From: Pyricularia pennisetigena
Lineage: Eukaryota; Ascomycota; Sordariomycetes; Magnaporthales; Pyriculariaceae
Assembly: GCF_004337985.1 (NCBI RefSeq)
Contig: NW_021940918.1
Coordinates: 3,560,985 to 3,624,984 of the forward strand
Direction of reading: 5' to 3'
Length of the DNA stretch: 64,000 nt
Positions 46,432-59,360 of this stretch are shown piece after piece. The position numbers and the translations under genes were made by a program. Within the stretch, counting starts at the first letter, position 1. Every line of letters starts with the position of its first letter. A model generated the notes under the pieces. It was not told the DNA's origin and did no database searches. It worked only from the letters and a program-made list of their open reading frames with translations.

Positions 46432-48555
46432 ATGCCGCGCTTATTATGTGAGTTAGCAATCATTCTTATTAATTCTTTTTTCTTTGGTTTAACTTTTTGT
46501 GGCAATCCCTGTCCACTGTCGCGTGGGGTTCCGATTGTTGCTGACCCTTAGCTCCGACATTGTAACAGCTACTGTCCTGAGCCTACGGCGGGATCCCCGG
46601 ATCCTCAAGCTCCCACCTTACCTCTCGGTGCTGTGCATAGTCGTCGGCATCGTGTCTCTCCTGCTTCTCCCTCTCGATAACTTCACAAGGAGGACTTATA
46701 TATCTGAAAACGCGCTCCTCCCGGGCCAGGTGCATACCTACTTTGCCGGTAGCGATCAGAATGTCTTTCGGGCTTACAAACACGAGGTCAACAGCTTGGT
46801 TGACAAGAACAATGTCGAGTAAGCCAGAGCCTTTTTTCGCTCTTCGACTAGGACTGTCTCACCTAGTATCTTATTGAACTGGTCACAAATCGCTGACCAA
46901 ACCCCCTACCCAAACCACAGGATCAACGACAAGCTGGAGAGCATCCTCAAGGGAGTAGGCCTCAAGGTTGGCCGGCAGAACTTCACTTACTCGTCGTCCG
47001 GCATCCAGCACAGCGGCGAGAACATCTACGCGATCCTCCAGGCGCCTCGCGGTGATGCAACCGAGGCAATCGTGCTCGTGGCGGCTTGGCGCAACCCCAA
47101 GGGCGAGTTGAACCGAAATGGAGTGGCCCTGGCCTTGACGCTTGCGCGCTACTTTCGGCGCTGGTCCCTCTGGTCCAAGGACATCATCTTCCTGCTGCCG
47201 CCGGACTCGCTGGCCGGACCCCAGGCCTGGGTCGACGCCTACCACGACGCGCACGACCCCCGCAAGGTCGCGGCGCTCTCGCTCAAGTCGGGCGCGCTAC
47301 AGGGCGCACTGGCGCTGGACTACGCCCGCGAGGACCGATACGAGAGTGTGCACCTGGTCTACGACGGCGTCAACGGCCAGCTGCCGAACCTGGACCTGTT
47401 CAACAGCCTCGTGCACGTCGCGGGCGGCCAGATGGGCATGGGCGTCTCCATCCAAGATATGTGGGACCATCGCAACGACTACCGTGATCGGCTGCGGACC
47501 ATGCTGCGTGGGATGATGCGGCAGGGCCTCGGGGCCGCCACGGGCGCCCACTCGTGCTTCATGCCGTACCACGTGGATGCCGTCACGCTGGTGCCGTACG
47601 GCGACGGGTGGCAGGACGAGATGGCTCTGGGCCGCGTCGTCGAGGGTACCTTTCGCAGCCTCAACAACCTGCTCGAGCACCTGCACCAAAGCTTCTTTTT
47701 CTACCTGCTAATGCACAAGGAGCATTTTGTCAGCATAGGTACATACCTGCCCAGCGCCATGCTTCTAGGTGCCAACTTCACCATCATGTCCATTCTCATG
47801 TGGTTCAAGAGTGGGCAACACGAAGAGGAGTCTGAGGGTCAAGTGACCGCTGATAGGACTGGAGCCTCGGTGTCATCGGAACCGCTTCCTGTTGTTGAGC
47901 GCGAGCTTTTGGTTCCGCTGTCGGTGATAGGCACATGCTTGTTCCTCGGTGCTGTGCCTCTATACATTTTCAACCATCTCTCTGCAGGTGTAAGTATCAA
48001 CCCCAATCTCGATGTGACTGCACTTCGTTTGCCAGTGGCCTAACATCTAATCCTGACCTCATATATCCCGACCAGCTTTTATATCCATCCTTCATCGCCT
48101 TCTCAGCAATCAACATCTTCCTACCGCCCATCGCCTCACAAGTCCTAGAGACGTTGTACCGTCCCACGGCCCAACAGTATCAGCTCATCAAGTGCTTCTA
48201 CCTTCTGGTACTGGGCATGTTCATCTCGTCGCTCGCCATCCTCAACTTCTCCCTCGCCTTTTGGATCGGTCTCGTCGCCACGCCTCTGACGTTCACCCGG
48301 CCATTTCCGACGTCGCCCGCCCTCCGCTGGGCCTACCTCGCCCTGCTTAACATCGCCTCGCCGCCCGCCATCTTTGCCGCCGCCTGCGCCGCCTGGCGTC
48401 TGGACGTCGCCGAGGTCTTGCAGGCCGCCGCTTTCGGTTGGGATGTCTGGGGCATGTACACCGCCCTCGTGGTCTGGTGCGTCTGGTGGCCCGCGTGGCT
48501 TGCTGGTTCGCTGGTCGTACTTGGAAGGCCGGCTGCTAAGGTCAAGACTGCCTAA
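46432..48555 (+). CDS. gaa1: GPI transamidase complex subunit Gaa1
   Basis: ER membrane subunit of the GPI transamidase, presenting the GPI lipid for transfer to proteins. Model: join(46432..46447,46569..46818,46921..47989,48076..48555), 604 aa. The first exon is only 16 nt (MPRLL + 1 nt), and splicing gives MPRLLSTVLSLRRDPRILKLPPYLS, a classic Gaa1 start. A membrane segment follows (VLCIVVGIVSLLLLPL). The luminal Gaa1 domain contains ENALLPGQVHTYF, NIYAILQAPRGDATEAIVLVAAWR, IIFLLPPDS, and GAHSCFMPYHVDAVTLVPYGDG. At least five hydrophobic segments close the protein. A GC-rich centre sits in exon 3. Secure. Confidence 0.95.
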
Positions 48556-49037
48556 CCTGTGGGGGTTTTGTTCGTTTGGGATGATGTTTCTTTCCTCAGC
48601 TAGATTTTTTCTTAAACAAAAAAAAAAAAAAAAAGGAAAAGGTGGACATGCCTGGTTTCGATGCCTGGCTTGATGTACTGATAATACGATCCTAGGCAGC
48701 TAGATCTTGCTACGATAGTTTTTTTTTTCCATCTGGTACATGTGTTTTCGAGTAAATGTAGACGCGATTTTACGCAATTTCCACAACAATCTAGAGCTTA
48801 CTCTATTATTGGTTATGAGTATTGAAATTCTTTTTTTGAATTCTTCTCATGACGTGACGTCCCTCATAATGTCTCCCATTATCCTCAGGCTCTATGACGT
48901 CTAGCTATGATACACATCGTGAAGCGAGTCTTCTTTCGCCAATGCCATCTCCTGTCGGAAGAGCGCTTCCACCTTTGGGACGCTCTGCCGGCAGAGCCGA
49001 GCTTCGTTTCTCCTCCACACTCTCATATCAACCTCTC
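48556..49037. other. Convergent GAA1/RPN7 3' region
   Basis: Convergent 3' UTRs with an A17 tract (48618-48634). No other feature. Confidence 0.45.
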
Positions 49038-50306
49038 TCAAACAGCCCAAACATCCTGGCCCACGCCCTCGATCCAGTTGCCGAGCTGGTTAACGCTCGA
49101 GTCCCAATCCTTCAGGCGCAGACGCATGTTGTCGATCTGCTTCATGTCGAGGACCTTGGGCTGGACCCAGTTGATGTGCGCGACCTCGTCGACCTGGTCG
49201 ATGTTGCCGCGCAGGAGACCCAGACTGAGGGCCTTCATGACGAGGTGCTCGATCTCGTCAGGCTGCACCTTGGTCTCGCGCGCAATTGTCTGGAAGGTCA
49301 TGGCGCGGTCGTGGGGCGGGCGGCGGAAGACAGCCTCGGTCAGGGCCGCCAGGTAGATCTTTTGCCTCAGCTGGCCGCGGTGCTTGGCCAGGAGCGGGTT
49401 CGAGCCGACGTGGCCCGAGAGAACATCGTAGGCGGCCAGGTCGCCGCGGTTGAAGGCGAAGAGAAGCTCCCGTAGCCACGAATCCTTGTCGCTCAGGGTC
49501 AGGGCGTCCAGGATGGGGTGCAGCAGGAGCTCACCAAAGTTGTAAATGGAGTTGGAGGCTAGGGCGGCGATGGCCAAGTCGTAGGCCCGCGAGCGACGCT
49601 CCTCTGGCGTCAGGGCAGAGACGTCGATGCAGGCCAGGTATAGGAGGGCATTACGGTAGTATGATGCAAAATCGGCCTGAGCCTGGTAGTAGTCGGCCTG
49701 TGCGCTGTAGAAGGCAGCGCTGACGACAGTCTCGACGCTGTCAAAACTGTCCAGTATCCTCTCGGCCTTGTCGAGGTCTTTCCGTGTACCCTCAGGGTCT
49801 TTGAGATCCAGCTTCACCCTCGCCACCGCGATCAGAGCAAAGACGTAGGCGTCTTGCGAGTCTTCATGGTCGACCTTCTTCGCAACTGCCTCAAGGAACT
49901 GTAGTCGCTCTTTCGGATCTGCAAGTTAAAAGGTAGGTGAGTATGTGTTAGCAAAGCCACATTACTACGGCATCGCACAGAACTGAACGGATGCAAGGAC
50001 TCTGTGTCACACGCAGTTCACTCCATCAGACACATTACCTTTAGCAGCTGTGGCGGCCTTGAGGGCTATGTCTACCAGCTTGAGCTGGTTGATCTTATCG
50101 GCAAACTTGGCGACAAAGACCTTGTAGAAATGGAGCCTTGCTGGGCGGCTTATAGGATGGTCGAAGAACTCAAGGGAGGCCTCGGTAAGCTGATGCCATA
50201 ATTTCCTTTCCCAGTAATCCTCAAACTTGAGAATAAGCGGCTGGAGCTCCTCCGGAGCTTCATCTCGCTGGTCGGCAAGGAAGTCGGCGACCGAATCGGC
50301 GCTCAT
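49038..50306 (-). CDS. rpn7: 26S proteasome regulatory subunit Rpn7 (PSMD6)
   Basis: Lid subunit of the 19S particle. Model: complement(join(49038..49918,50039..50306)), 382 aa, against about 390-430 in homologs. The N-terminus reads MSADSVADFLADQRDEAPEELQPLILKFEDYWERKLWHQLTEA; TPR-like helices follow (DPKEGTRKDLDKAERILDSFDSVE-type segment; SAFYSAQADYYQAQADFASYYRNALLYL). The C-terminal PCI domain contains FNRGDLAAYDVLSGHV, LRQKIYLAALTEAVFRRP and ETKVQPDEIEHLVMKALSLGLLRGNIDQVD. The end VNQLGNWIEGVGQDVWAV is typical of Rpn7. The retrotransposon to the right lies 445 bp upstream of the start codon, so the promoter is probably shortened or displaced. Secure. Confidence 0.95.
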
Positions 50307-50751
50307 GATGAGTGGGGTTCGGTTTGGATCGACCCAGAGTACGTTATCTGATTTCAGAGTGGATAGCTGTAGTTGAATATTGAGAAAGCAGAAGTATGGA
50401 TGTGTTGCGGATGCAGGATCGATGGGGGTGTATCTTAGATGTTGCAGTTGTGAGTTGGTGGAATGTCGGTCGATTCAGAGCTTCGTTTGTCGATGATGAA
50501 TCCGATTGTATGTCCGCCCGCGCTGATGCTTGACGCGGCTAGGATGCAGCCTGCTATGTTCCAGTAGGTAGAGCTATTAGGGTGGAGGTGGGACAAATGC
50601 TCAGCTGCTTGCCAGCTGCCATAAGCAATCTTGGTACGGAAACAAACTCTCAAGGATGACTAAGGTATTGGGACGAGGTACGTACCGCAGTACCTTGCAG
50701 CGTTACTATGAAAGTCTATCAAGCCGCATCCCAGAGTGGGTCCTGTACGGT
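50307..50751. promoter_or_regulatory. RPN7 5' flank up to the transposon
   Basis: 445 bp of normal-composition DNA remain between the RPN7 start codon and the element's target-site duplication. No defined element recognised. Confidence 0.4.
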
Positions 50752-50755
50752 AAAC
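50752..50755. other. Target-site duplication, left copy (AAAC)
   Basis: AAAC directly precedes the left LTR and matches AAAC directly after the right LTR (62631-62634). Four bp is short of the 5 bp usual for Ty3/gypsy; a fifth base may have mutated. Confidence 0.7.
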
Positions 50756-50950
50756 TGAAACCATGGAAAACAACTCCACAGAAGAAATGGTAAATCGTGC
50801 TCTGATTCGTACCTAAAAAGTGCGTGTCGTGGAGCTACGTAAATTACCGAACCTAAGCCGAGGTTTAACTCTGTTTTAAACCTTAAAATGGTTATGTGAA
50901 AATAAACGTAATCCCCTGTGGCCTTTTCTGAAAATAACCATAACCCCACA
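50756..50950 (-). repeat. 3' LTR (left copy)
   Basis: 195 bp, starting TGAAACC and ending CCCCACA on the plus strand. It differs from the other LTR at 11 sites, all transitions; this copy holds the T/A state at eight of them. Composition is near normal, unlike the interior. Confidence 0.95.
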
Positions 50951-50962
50951 GAATCCCCTACC
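50951..50962 (-). other. Polypurine tract of the LTR element
   Basis: On the minus strand GGTAGGGGATTC abuts the 3' LTR start TGTGGGG. A purine-rich block at this place primes plus-strand DNA synthesis, and it fixes the element's orientation. Confidence 0.75.
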
Positions 50963-51076
50963 ATAATTTTCAATACGACCCGTTAAAATTATGGCATACC
51001 TTTCCAAAAAAAAAAGAAAAAAAAAAATCCATCGCTTAAAACAAATAATTACGGTAATTTCCAAATCCCGAAAACC

Positions 51077-54000
51077 TCAATTCTCCTCCTTTCGATGTTT
51101 TACCATACGTCGATAAACTTTATTGGCTATATTATATATGGGTTATTATATAATATTTTCAAACAGCGATATTGGAGGGTGCTCCTTTTCCCAAATAGAA
51201 AAGGCAATCGCCAAACCTATAATAATATTAACCTCGCTTTTGGTGGATAGCTCCTTTGCGAATTTATCGGAGCTGTAAATACGACGGACCTTTGTATTAG
51301 GAAAATTAACGTTAATTCGAACTGGTATTATCCATATTTTGCCGTAAATATTAAAGATAATAAAATAGAAAGGGCTACTATATATTTTCCCATTTTTTTT
51401 AATAAAAATTTAATCGTGGTGGTAAAATTTAATAATAAAATTATTGAAAAACCTCGCAATATATATTAAAATGGTTAAAACGTTAAATCGGTTAAGGAAT
51501 AAACCAATTTATTCCTCGAAAATAAAGGATTTTAACATTATTTTAATATCGTTAAAAAATGTATTTCCTATTGGTTTCGAAGGTATTTCCCATTATCCTT
51601 TGGGGATTTTAAAAATGAAAGTTCCGTTTATATATCCATTTCCAAAATTTATTCGGTTATCGGTGGAATTGTTAAAAGCAATTTCGTTATTATAGTCCCA
51701 TATATGGTTATAATCTTTAAACGCGTTAATGTCAAATTTTTTAACCAGCAGGAGTTTAAATTTATTCGTTTTTCGATTTATTTAAAGCATTAAAAACAAT
51801 ATTTTTATTCCGGATTTTGGTTGTCCCACCCGTTTTTTAAATGTTTTTGTCAATTGTGCCACTTTATCCCTAACGATAAATAAAACCCTGTTTTTAATTT
51901 CAGCTGCGTTTTTCATTTCAAAATACCAGTTATACATTTCGTGGCGAAATGTCGACACTAAATCAAATTTATTAAAATTTCTAAATTTAGGGAGTAATGG
52001 GAAAATAACCTGTCGAATTGGGGTTAATTTAGCTTTATCGGGTGTTTAATTTAATTATATAGTGGTTGAAAAAAGGGTTTGGTTAATCTTTTAAACTTTT
52101 AATAAATGTTTTGCTTTTTTTTCAGTAAAGGGTCCATTAATCGAATTATCGTTCACAGTTTTCCGCTTTAAAATAAATTAATTTTATACATTCCCGCCGG
52201 GGGGAATTACGTCCAAATTTTCCGGATTTGCTGGTAACGATATTTAAAGTTTTCCCGTCCCGGTAAAAACCTTTTCATTTCCTGTACCTGCAAATTTGTT
52301 ATTTCCTAATGTTTTTTCAATTTTTTTCGGTTTTATCGGTAAAAAAATGTAGCCCGAATCAATTTGCACGCCTTATTTCGTTTATACATTCCATGGTTTG
52401 TTTTAATAAAATTCGCTAAAATATACCTTGGTTTTAAAGGGGAAAACCAGAAATTTGGCCTTTTTTTTAACATTAAAACGATTTGTTATTAATTCCGGTA
52501 AAGCAAATTATCGTCCGTTTCCAAAGGCGAAAATTGCGATGTATTCCTTTATTATCCGAGCGGTTTTTTTATCGAACTTTTTCAACAAACATCTGCTTAA
52601 CCAGTTTTTGGATTTAAATTTCGGGTTAACAAACCATATATTTTTAAATTTTAAAATGTATACCTATTATGGTGGAGGTTTCTTTCGGTAAAAATATTTA
52701 ATTGCCATTATCCTAATAAAAATACCAATAATTTTAAGTGTGTCTTTAAGCAGTGTAAGTTCGTTAAACCTTTTTTCAAAAAACGGATAAAAATAATTAT
52801 TAATTTTTATTTGTTTGTCGTAAATTGTAAACAATTTTCCATCATATTCCCGGTTAAAAATAATATTCGCATCGCCCTTTTTTTTGGCTTTTTTCTCCTC
52901 AACTTTTTTATTAATTTTTTGGAACCATTTGGCGATTCGTCCCCAATAGGTACCAATTAAATTAAGTTGTTATAAATAAATATATCGGGATATAGACGGT
53001 CGAATTTTGAGATTTTTATTATTCCAGTTTTTAACAAATCGAATACCCTTTAAAATACATTTCATTGCTTTTAAGCTGGAAATGCCACTAAAAATGTATA
53101 TTATATATATAATAATAAAGTCAGGGTTTTTATGCCATTCGACAAAATAGATTTGAGGTTTGCGGGTAATTCGGTTAACCTTATTGTACCGGGTGTTAAA
53201 CTTTAAACCGAACAGTTGTTTAAAAAACGCCTTTGTTTTATTAAATGTAAAAACCTCAAATACGTATTATTTAAAAAGAGTAACAGGTTTGGATTTAACC
53301 AGCTAAAATAGGGCAGTTGGTTTTTTCTAAATATGGGCAAAATAAATTAAAGCGGAATTCCAATCACGTTTAAATATTGGGCCTAATAAATCAGTTTTAA
53401 ATTCCCCAAGCTTTTAAAGGAAAATTTTTACGAGGACGTTCCAGTCCGTTAAAAGTCCTGAATCTGTTTTCAGAATTTTATATTTTGGGTCGGGACGTTT
53501 TACCAATTCCAACATTCCCCTGGTAGCATCCCCCAATGCAATATTCGATTTCGTTATATATAGCATTTATTTCCAAATCGTTTCACTGGTATATCCTAAT
53601 TTAAAAACGTAAATTTTCGGTCCGTCGTTTTCGTCGTTTATATTAAAAGTGGTAATTACCCAAAAAGGTTTTTTAAATATTATTAGGATTTTATTTTTAA
53701 TGGTTTAAATTTTAGAAATGGTGGGTGGTTAATTAGCTATTGCAGGATTAAATGGGAAAAATAATGGAATAGGTATATCCGTATAGTAAGGAAATACTAG
53801 CACCATTTTATATCCATATTTTTTATCGATAATTAGTTTCCCGCGTTTTCCTTTTTCCAAACGATCCAAATAAATCTTATCCCGCAGACTTTACCGAATA
53901 TTTTTAACGAAATGGTCCTCCGTCCATCCCGGGAAGAAGATTTTGTAATTCGGGTGAAAATCGGGGCCTACCAAAATTTCGAGGAAATAAATGCTTCGGA

Positions 54001-55065
54001 TTTTAAATTTATTTTCGCTTGCTTAAATCCAGGTCCAACCAAAAGGGTTTATTGGGTTTTAAACCCAATCGACTTTATCCATTACCCAAAATGTTTTATC
54101 GGAAGCCTAAGCGCTTATTTTTTCCCGGAAAATTGTCTTTTTCGATTTTTATTTTTCGTTAAAATATATAGGTGGTCCTCCGCCTGGTATATATTAATTA
54201 TACCTTTTCCATTGTAAAAATTTGCAAAAATATTTTGAACGTTTTAATGGGATTGGTAAATTGGGGTCCCTGGGGTCGAAATTACCGGTAAACGAGGTAA
54301 TAATCCTGTTTTTAAACCGAACCAAATATTTAATATTCAATCCACGCTTTTCCATTTCCCCGAAAATTAGTTAAACTTTTACCCAGGTTTTATTAGGATG
54401 GTTAATGCGATTATTAAAATCCCAAAAAAACAGGCCTAAAATTCCCATAATATATTTTCTGGCGTCATTTTTTAAGTCAAATTTTCGCTATATAAATTTC
54501 CATATATATAAATTTATTATTAAATCGGCATTTAATATACCGTTTTAAAAATCCAGGCTTTAATTAGCCAAAATATCCGTTAACCATTTTCGATAGGTGT
54601 ATCGTTTTGGGCGTAGGTAGAGGTTTTTATCGAAAAATTCTGTGGGTGGTAGAGGCTTTTTTCCGTTTGTTACAATTATAACGTGGTTTTTAAATTAAAA
54701 TCCATTTATAGCTTTTAAATTAAAGCTCTAAACCTCGTTTTCGGTGCCGGGGATTCCGCGAAAATACCGTTCTATTTTGGACAAAATAACAATTACTATA
54801 TTAAATTGGTCCTGGAATTCGTCTTATCCGCGTTATTTGGATCCGTAATTATATTAATCGTCCAAATCCCATACCAAAATGGGATCGTTTTTTTGGAAAT
54901 CTTTTAATAATTGCTTTATTCTCGATGGATCGAATAAGCGGGTGGAATGGGCGGTTCCATTTTGCGCTATATTGTGTAATAAAAGGGATTTAATAATTTA
55001 AAGTAAAAGTGAAAAAAATTTTGAAAAAAGTTGAAAAAATGTGATAATTTAGCGACTTTTTTATC
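51077..55065 (-). pseudogene. Unidentified long third ORF of the LTR element (between integrase and 3' LTR)
   Basis: Hand translation of the minus strand gives one continuous reading frame of about 1,300 codons. It runs from after a TGA near 55066 to a terminal TGA at 51077-51079, 126 bp before the 3' LTR. I met about 40 internal stops, all TAA or TAG and none TGA, as expected if CAA/CAG (and some TGG) codons decayed by C-to-T/G-to-A change. Between them the text is protein-like, for example NDPILVWDLDD, GIPGTENEV, FFPGWTEDHF, GDATRGMLELVKRPDPKYK, TRKPQIYFVEWHKNPDF and FAKELSTKSEVNIIIGLA. I do not recognise the family: no zinc knuckle, protease, polymerase or integrase motif, and no clear signal peptide or envelope layout, although the position is that of env in retroviral elements. 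It could be a captured gene or a novel retroelement protein. Confidence 0.75.
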
Positions 55066-55272
55066 AAATTATTAAAGCTTGAGTTAATTATTAAATAATT
55101 TAAAAATAAGGAACCCAATAACGGATTCTAATTTATACCGCTTTTTTTCTCAATAAAACGAAAAATAATAAAGGAGTTGAAAGGAAAAAAAAGGTAAAAA
55201 AAAAAAGAAAAAAAATAATTGCAATTATTCACAATTTTAAATTCGAAAAATGCAGCTTATAAAATTACCGGT

Positions 55273-56330
55273 TTAATGGCTTAAAATAATGGGGTTACGT
55301 TTTGTAATTGATAAATTAAATGCAAAATATTTTTCCAAAAGCAGGGCGAAAAATTTATTAACGTGGGGATCCATTTTCAATCCAAATTCCTTCCATATTC
55401 GTAAATCGTAAATATATACCTTTCGTGCTTTTCCCGCAGGGCGATTTTTGGGTCCCACGATCCAAATATGGGATCCAAACTTATTTTGCTTTACGACCTC
55501 TACCGGTAACAACCAATTTGAAAAAAATTTTAATTTCCTTTTTCCTTGGGGGTCCTTCCGTTCCATTACCAATATCCCAATTGGGAAACGGGGATATAAA
55601 TCCCTTTTATCGGTTATATTAAATTTCAAATATTAACGGATTTTTTCGTTTTCCAGTCCCCATCGTTATTCGTCCCGCTGGTTTTTTACGGTTAACTAAG
55701 CTTTATTAAAAATGTACAATATATTTTCGGGCTTATTTAAATCGAAAAACTCGTCTGGAATATCGGGTAGGTTTTATATTTGTCGGATAGGGTTAATTCC
55801 CATTAAAGCCTTAAAAGGGGTCATTTTTATGGATTCGACGTATCGACTGTTAATTAGCCTGGTGAAAACAGGTATTTAATTTGGCCAACGTGGCCACCAA
55901 ACCTCGTTTACACCCATTACCTATTACCTTAGCATTCTGTTTATCAATTTTATCACCCTTTCCAATTTACCCTGTATTTATGGGTGATTTGCGGGACCGT
56001 AATAAATTTTAATGCTATAATGTTCGAACAAAGCTTTAACACTTTTATTGGCAAAATGGGAATTATTATCGGTGACAAATACCTCAGGCTATCCAATTAC
56101 AGGAAAAAAAATGTTTAAATATATGGTAGCAATACTATGGCCATCGGTTTTATTAAAACATTGCGTTATAATAAATCCGGTAAAATATTTAAACCCAACC
56201 AAAATGTATTATTTCCCGTTGTATCCCACCGGGAAAATGGGACCGGTAAAATCCATTCCGAATATTTCCATGGGTTTTAAAATGGTAAATTTCCCATAAT
56301 ATAGCCTAAACTGTTTTGGAGCGTTATATT
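55273..56330 (-). pseudogene. Integrase remnant of the LTR element
   Basis: The minus-strand frame shared with RT shows integrase-core traces (55.8-56.3 kb; VPFSRWDTTGNNTFWLG, NILPDLL...IKPMAIVLPY). It also has an open C-terminal segment at 55273-55629 (KRKLKFFSNWLLPVEVVKQNKFGSHIWIVG) like the GPY/SH3-type region after the core. Many stops; the catalytic D,D,E set cannot be fully placed by eye. Confidence 0.65.
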
Positions 56331-56508
56331 AATAATAAATATATTATAAATATATCCTGTGGACGTCCTTATTCCTCGTGGGCCACCAGAATAAACTTTT
56401 TAACCTTATTATAGTCGGTGTAACGGCGAAATATCCCTAATAAACCCAATTTAGGATTTTATATATTTCGTGCTTTTCGATACAACGAAAATATCGGCCA
56501 TCGGATTC

Positions 56509-57330
56509 TTATTTGTATAGCTCTCCGTTTATTACGATAAATTTTATCGCTTTTATCCGAATTTTTTTAACCTTTTGGGGTGGTTTGTTTTTCAGGAAAT
56601 CGGTCCCCAATCGAAAAAATTTTAAAATTTCCCAAAACCATAAATCTTTTTTTTCCGCATTGGTTTTTAAACGGGTATACATTTTTTGCAACGAAAGAAA
56701 TTGCCTATTTTCCCACGGTAAACTAATATCGTAAACGTTAAAATTTTCCATTAAATATATTTTCGCATTAGCATATATTAGGAAATTTCCAGTTTTAAAA
56801 ATATTTTTTTCGTTAATGGGGTGGTGTTGGAATTTAGGAAATAGTCTAAATAATCCATCGGCGATATTTAAGATTTTTATACTCCTGGAACGGTAATACA
56901 CCACCATATTATATTCCGATAATTTTTTAAACCAATTTATCAGTTTTTTATGCACGTTATCGTATTAGGAAAGGAATTATTGGATCGAATAATAATTAAA
57001 ATAAATTTAAATTGGGAATGGGGAGCTTAATACCACCCAACGAATTTTTTTTAAAGTTTTCACCATTGCAGCTATTTCCGTTTTGGGTATTAAATACCGT
57101 CGTTTAGGACCTTGCATTAGGAAGTTGAGGAATATATTAATTTTAATTTCGTTAAACAGTTTTTTATAATACATTGTTTTTCCGATTGGTAATTAAAACA
57201 TTATAACGCCGAAACCCGTTTCGGAAACGTCAATGGCGAAATAAATTGGTTTTTTAAAGTCGATGGCGTGGATTGCGTTTTGGGTGATTGTAATACAAAT
57301 TTCCTTTAAAGCGTTTATGTATTTCAATTC
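56509..57330 (-). pseudogene. RNase H remnant of the LTR element
   Basis: RNase H-like text includes YAIDFKKPIYFAIDVSETGFGVIMF-type sequence near 57.2 kb and YLIPKTEIAAMVKTLKKIRWVV near 57.1 kb. The open stretch 56509-56955 contains LINWFKKLSEYNMVVYYRS and LNIADGLFRLFP, the standard end of Ty3/gypsy RNase H. It is in the same frame as RT. Confidence 0.75.
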
Positions 57331-57588
57331 CCACTACCGTTTTTCAAAAGCAACCCATTTCTGTTAAACAGACTTCCTGCCTTTGGGGGTAATAATATTT
57401 TCCAGCCGGAAAAAGGCCGTTTTTAAAATTTCGACCAATAATGCTTTGCCCGGGATAAATACCCTTAAAAATGGCGTAAAATATAACATTTTTTTCAATT
57501 CCTCCCATGCAATGGGTGGGTATTGTTCCCATTTATTAAAAAAATTCACAAATAAAGTTCTAAATTTTTTAATAAATTGGATTTTACC

Positions 57589-57960
57589 CTATTTAATATA
57601 AAATCTTATTATTTTTACATTATCGAAAAAAAGTTTTATTTTATAATTAAATAACGGGAACGGTCCTATCGCCATTCGGGGAAAATAATTGGAATAAAGG
57701 AAATTAAAATGGGAAATAAAACCCTCGCTCCGGACGCAATAATCGTCCACATAAATAGCTAAGGAATCCCCAATTGCCACATTATTTCCCATTAATGCAG
57801 GGCAGGCAAATAATCGAATATTTTCCAATTCGGTTTTTGGGAATAGTTTAAACAAAACGTTTTAATATCGAGCGTATAATTGCATTAAGTATTTTATACC
57901 CTGCGGGCATATTGTGTATGCGTATATACCCGTCGGGCCAACTATTGCTGTTTTGTAAAA
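57589..57960 (-). pseudogene. Reverse transcriptase core remnant (YVDD)
   Basis: The minus strand reads FYKTAIVGPTGIYAYTICPQGIK, then SLAIYVDDYCVRSEGFISHF with the YVDD catalytic box at 57742-57753, then KIKLFFDNVKIIRFYIK, corresponding to RT motifs 4-7. A TAA interrupts between motifs. Secure as RT; clade not resolved. Confidence 0.85.
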
Positions 57961-59360
57961 ATCGGCTAATTTTAAAGGAAGACCTTAATATCCATTGCTT
58001 GCATTAAATATCGAATAAATAGTCCGGTCGGTCGCATTACGAACCATATTATCGATATCCTTAGCAGCACTGTAAATGGGATATTGCTAAAACAGGGTAT
58101 AATCGTTAACAGCTCGGTAATTATGGACAATTTTGAAAATTTGCGTCCCGTCCGTTAGGAATATTCCCTCCTTTAATGGTATTAAGGTGGGAATTGCATG
58201 CGTACCCTAACAGGGTATTACAAATCCCAAATTTTACATTTTTCGGAAGGTAAAGGTAAAAAAACGGATTTATTTAAGGGTATATCGGTATTATTTAAAT
58301 TTGGTTTGTTTTTTGGTTGGGTCCAGGTGGATTTTATGCCAGCAGATGTCGGTCATTTTAATATTTTTAATACTTTAAACCCACATTTTACGCCATATAT
58401 AGCAGAATTTTTTAACGGCCGCCCGTTTTTCCTCCGTTCGAACTCCAGGTCCGATTTTGATTTTGCGGGTGGTAAACCAAACATTAACGGTTTCTGGGGG
58501 GTCTGTTAACATAAGCCTAGTTTTTAGTTTTCTTTTTACTTTTTTGGGGTCTCCTCTCGCGTTAGGGATTTTTTTCACTTCGGCAATATAATTTTTAGCT
58601 ATTTTATTATATATATCTGCCAAATGGTTTTGTTATAATGGTAATAAAAGCATATTGGGATACCAATCTATTCCGGGTAGTGTTTCAGTTCCTGGTAATA
58701 ATAATAATACGTTTTTTCGGGGTGTTTTTGGGTTAAATATTTCGTTATCGGTATTTTGGGTTATATTTTAAATAGTCCGGTATTGGTGTTAAATCCTCAA
58801 ATACGAATGCTTCCCTTTTTTTGCATATATATTTGGTTTTCCGCCCTCCCCAAAATCCCCGTTCCGATTTATCAATTTTGTAATATTTTTGCAAAAATCG
58901 CCGGCAGGGTTATTCGTCGTTAACTCATAAGGTTTTTCAATATTATAATTGGTCCAATAGGGGTAAAAGGAGGGCGGCTGTCTTTTAAAATTATAAATCG
59001 CCGTTTTTAATTTCGGGCAATTTTTCTAACTGTTTCCATTAATTTTTGGCGTCCGGGTGTATTCGGTACCTGGGTATTGGTACCCTTTGGAAGTGGGCTT
59101 TCGGTATCCGAATTATATCCCTTAAATAAAATTAAATCTTTTAAGGATGTGGAGGATAACGACGATTCCTAAATAACAGGTTGTTTAAATGTCACTATTT
59201 TTTTTTTTTTAAAAATCGTTTTATTTTTATCGGATTTGGTTTCCACATCGTTAAAAATAGCAGGAGGGGTATCGAAAGGAAAATTAGTTAGAACTATTTG
59301 GCATTTTTTACCCTTACGGTCATTTAAAATAAAGGTTAAATCCTTCCAAAATTGTTTAAC

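Noticed and set aside
53912..54217. Plus-strand 101-codon frame inside the LTR element
   Set aside because: It is opposite the long minus-strand third ORF, whose frame is much longer and has only decay-type stops.
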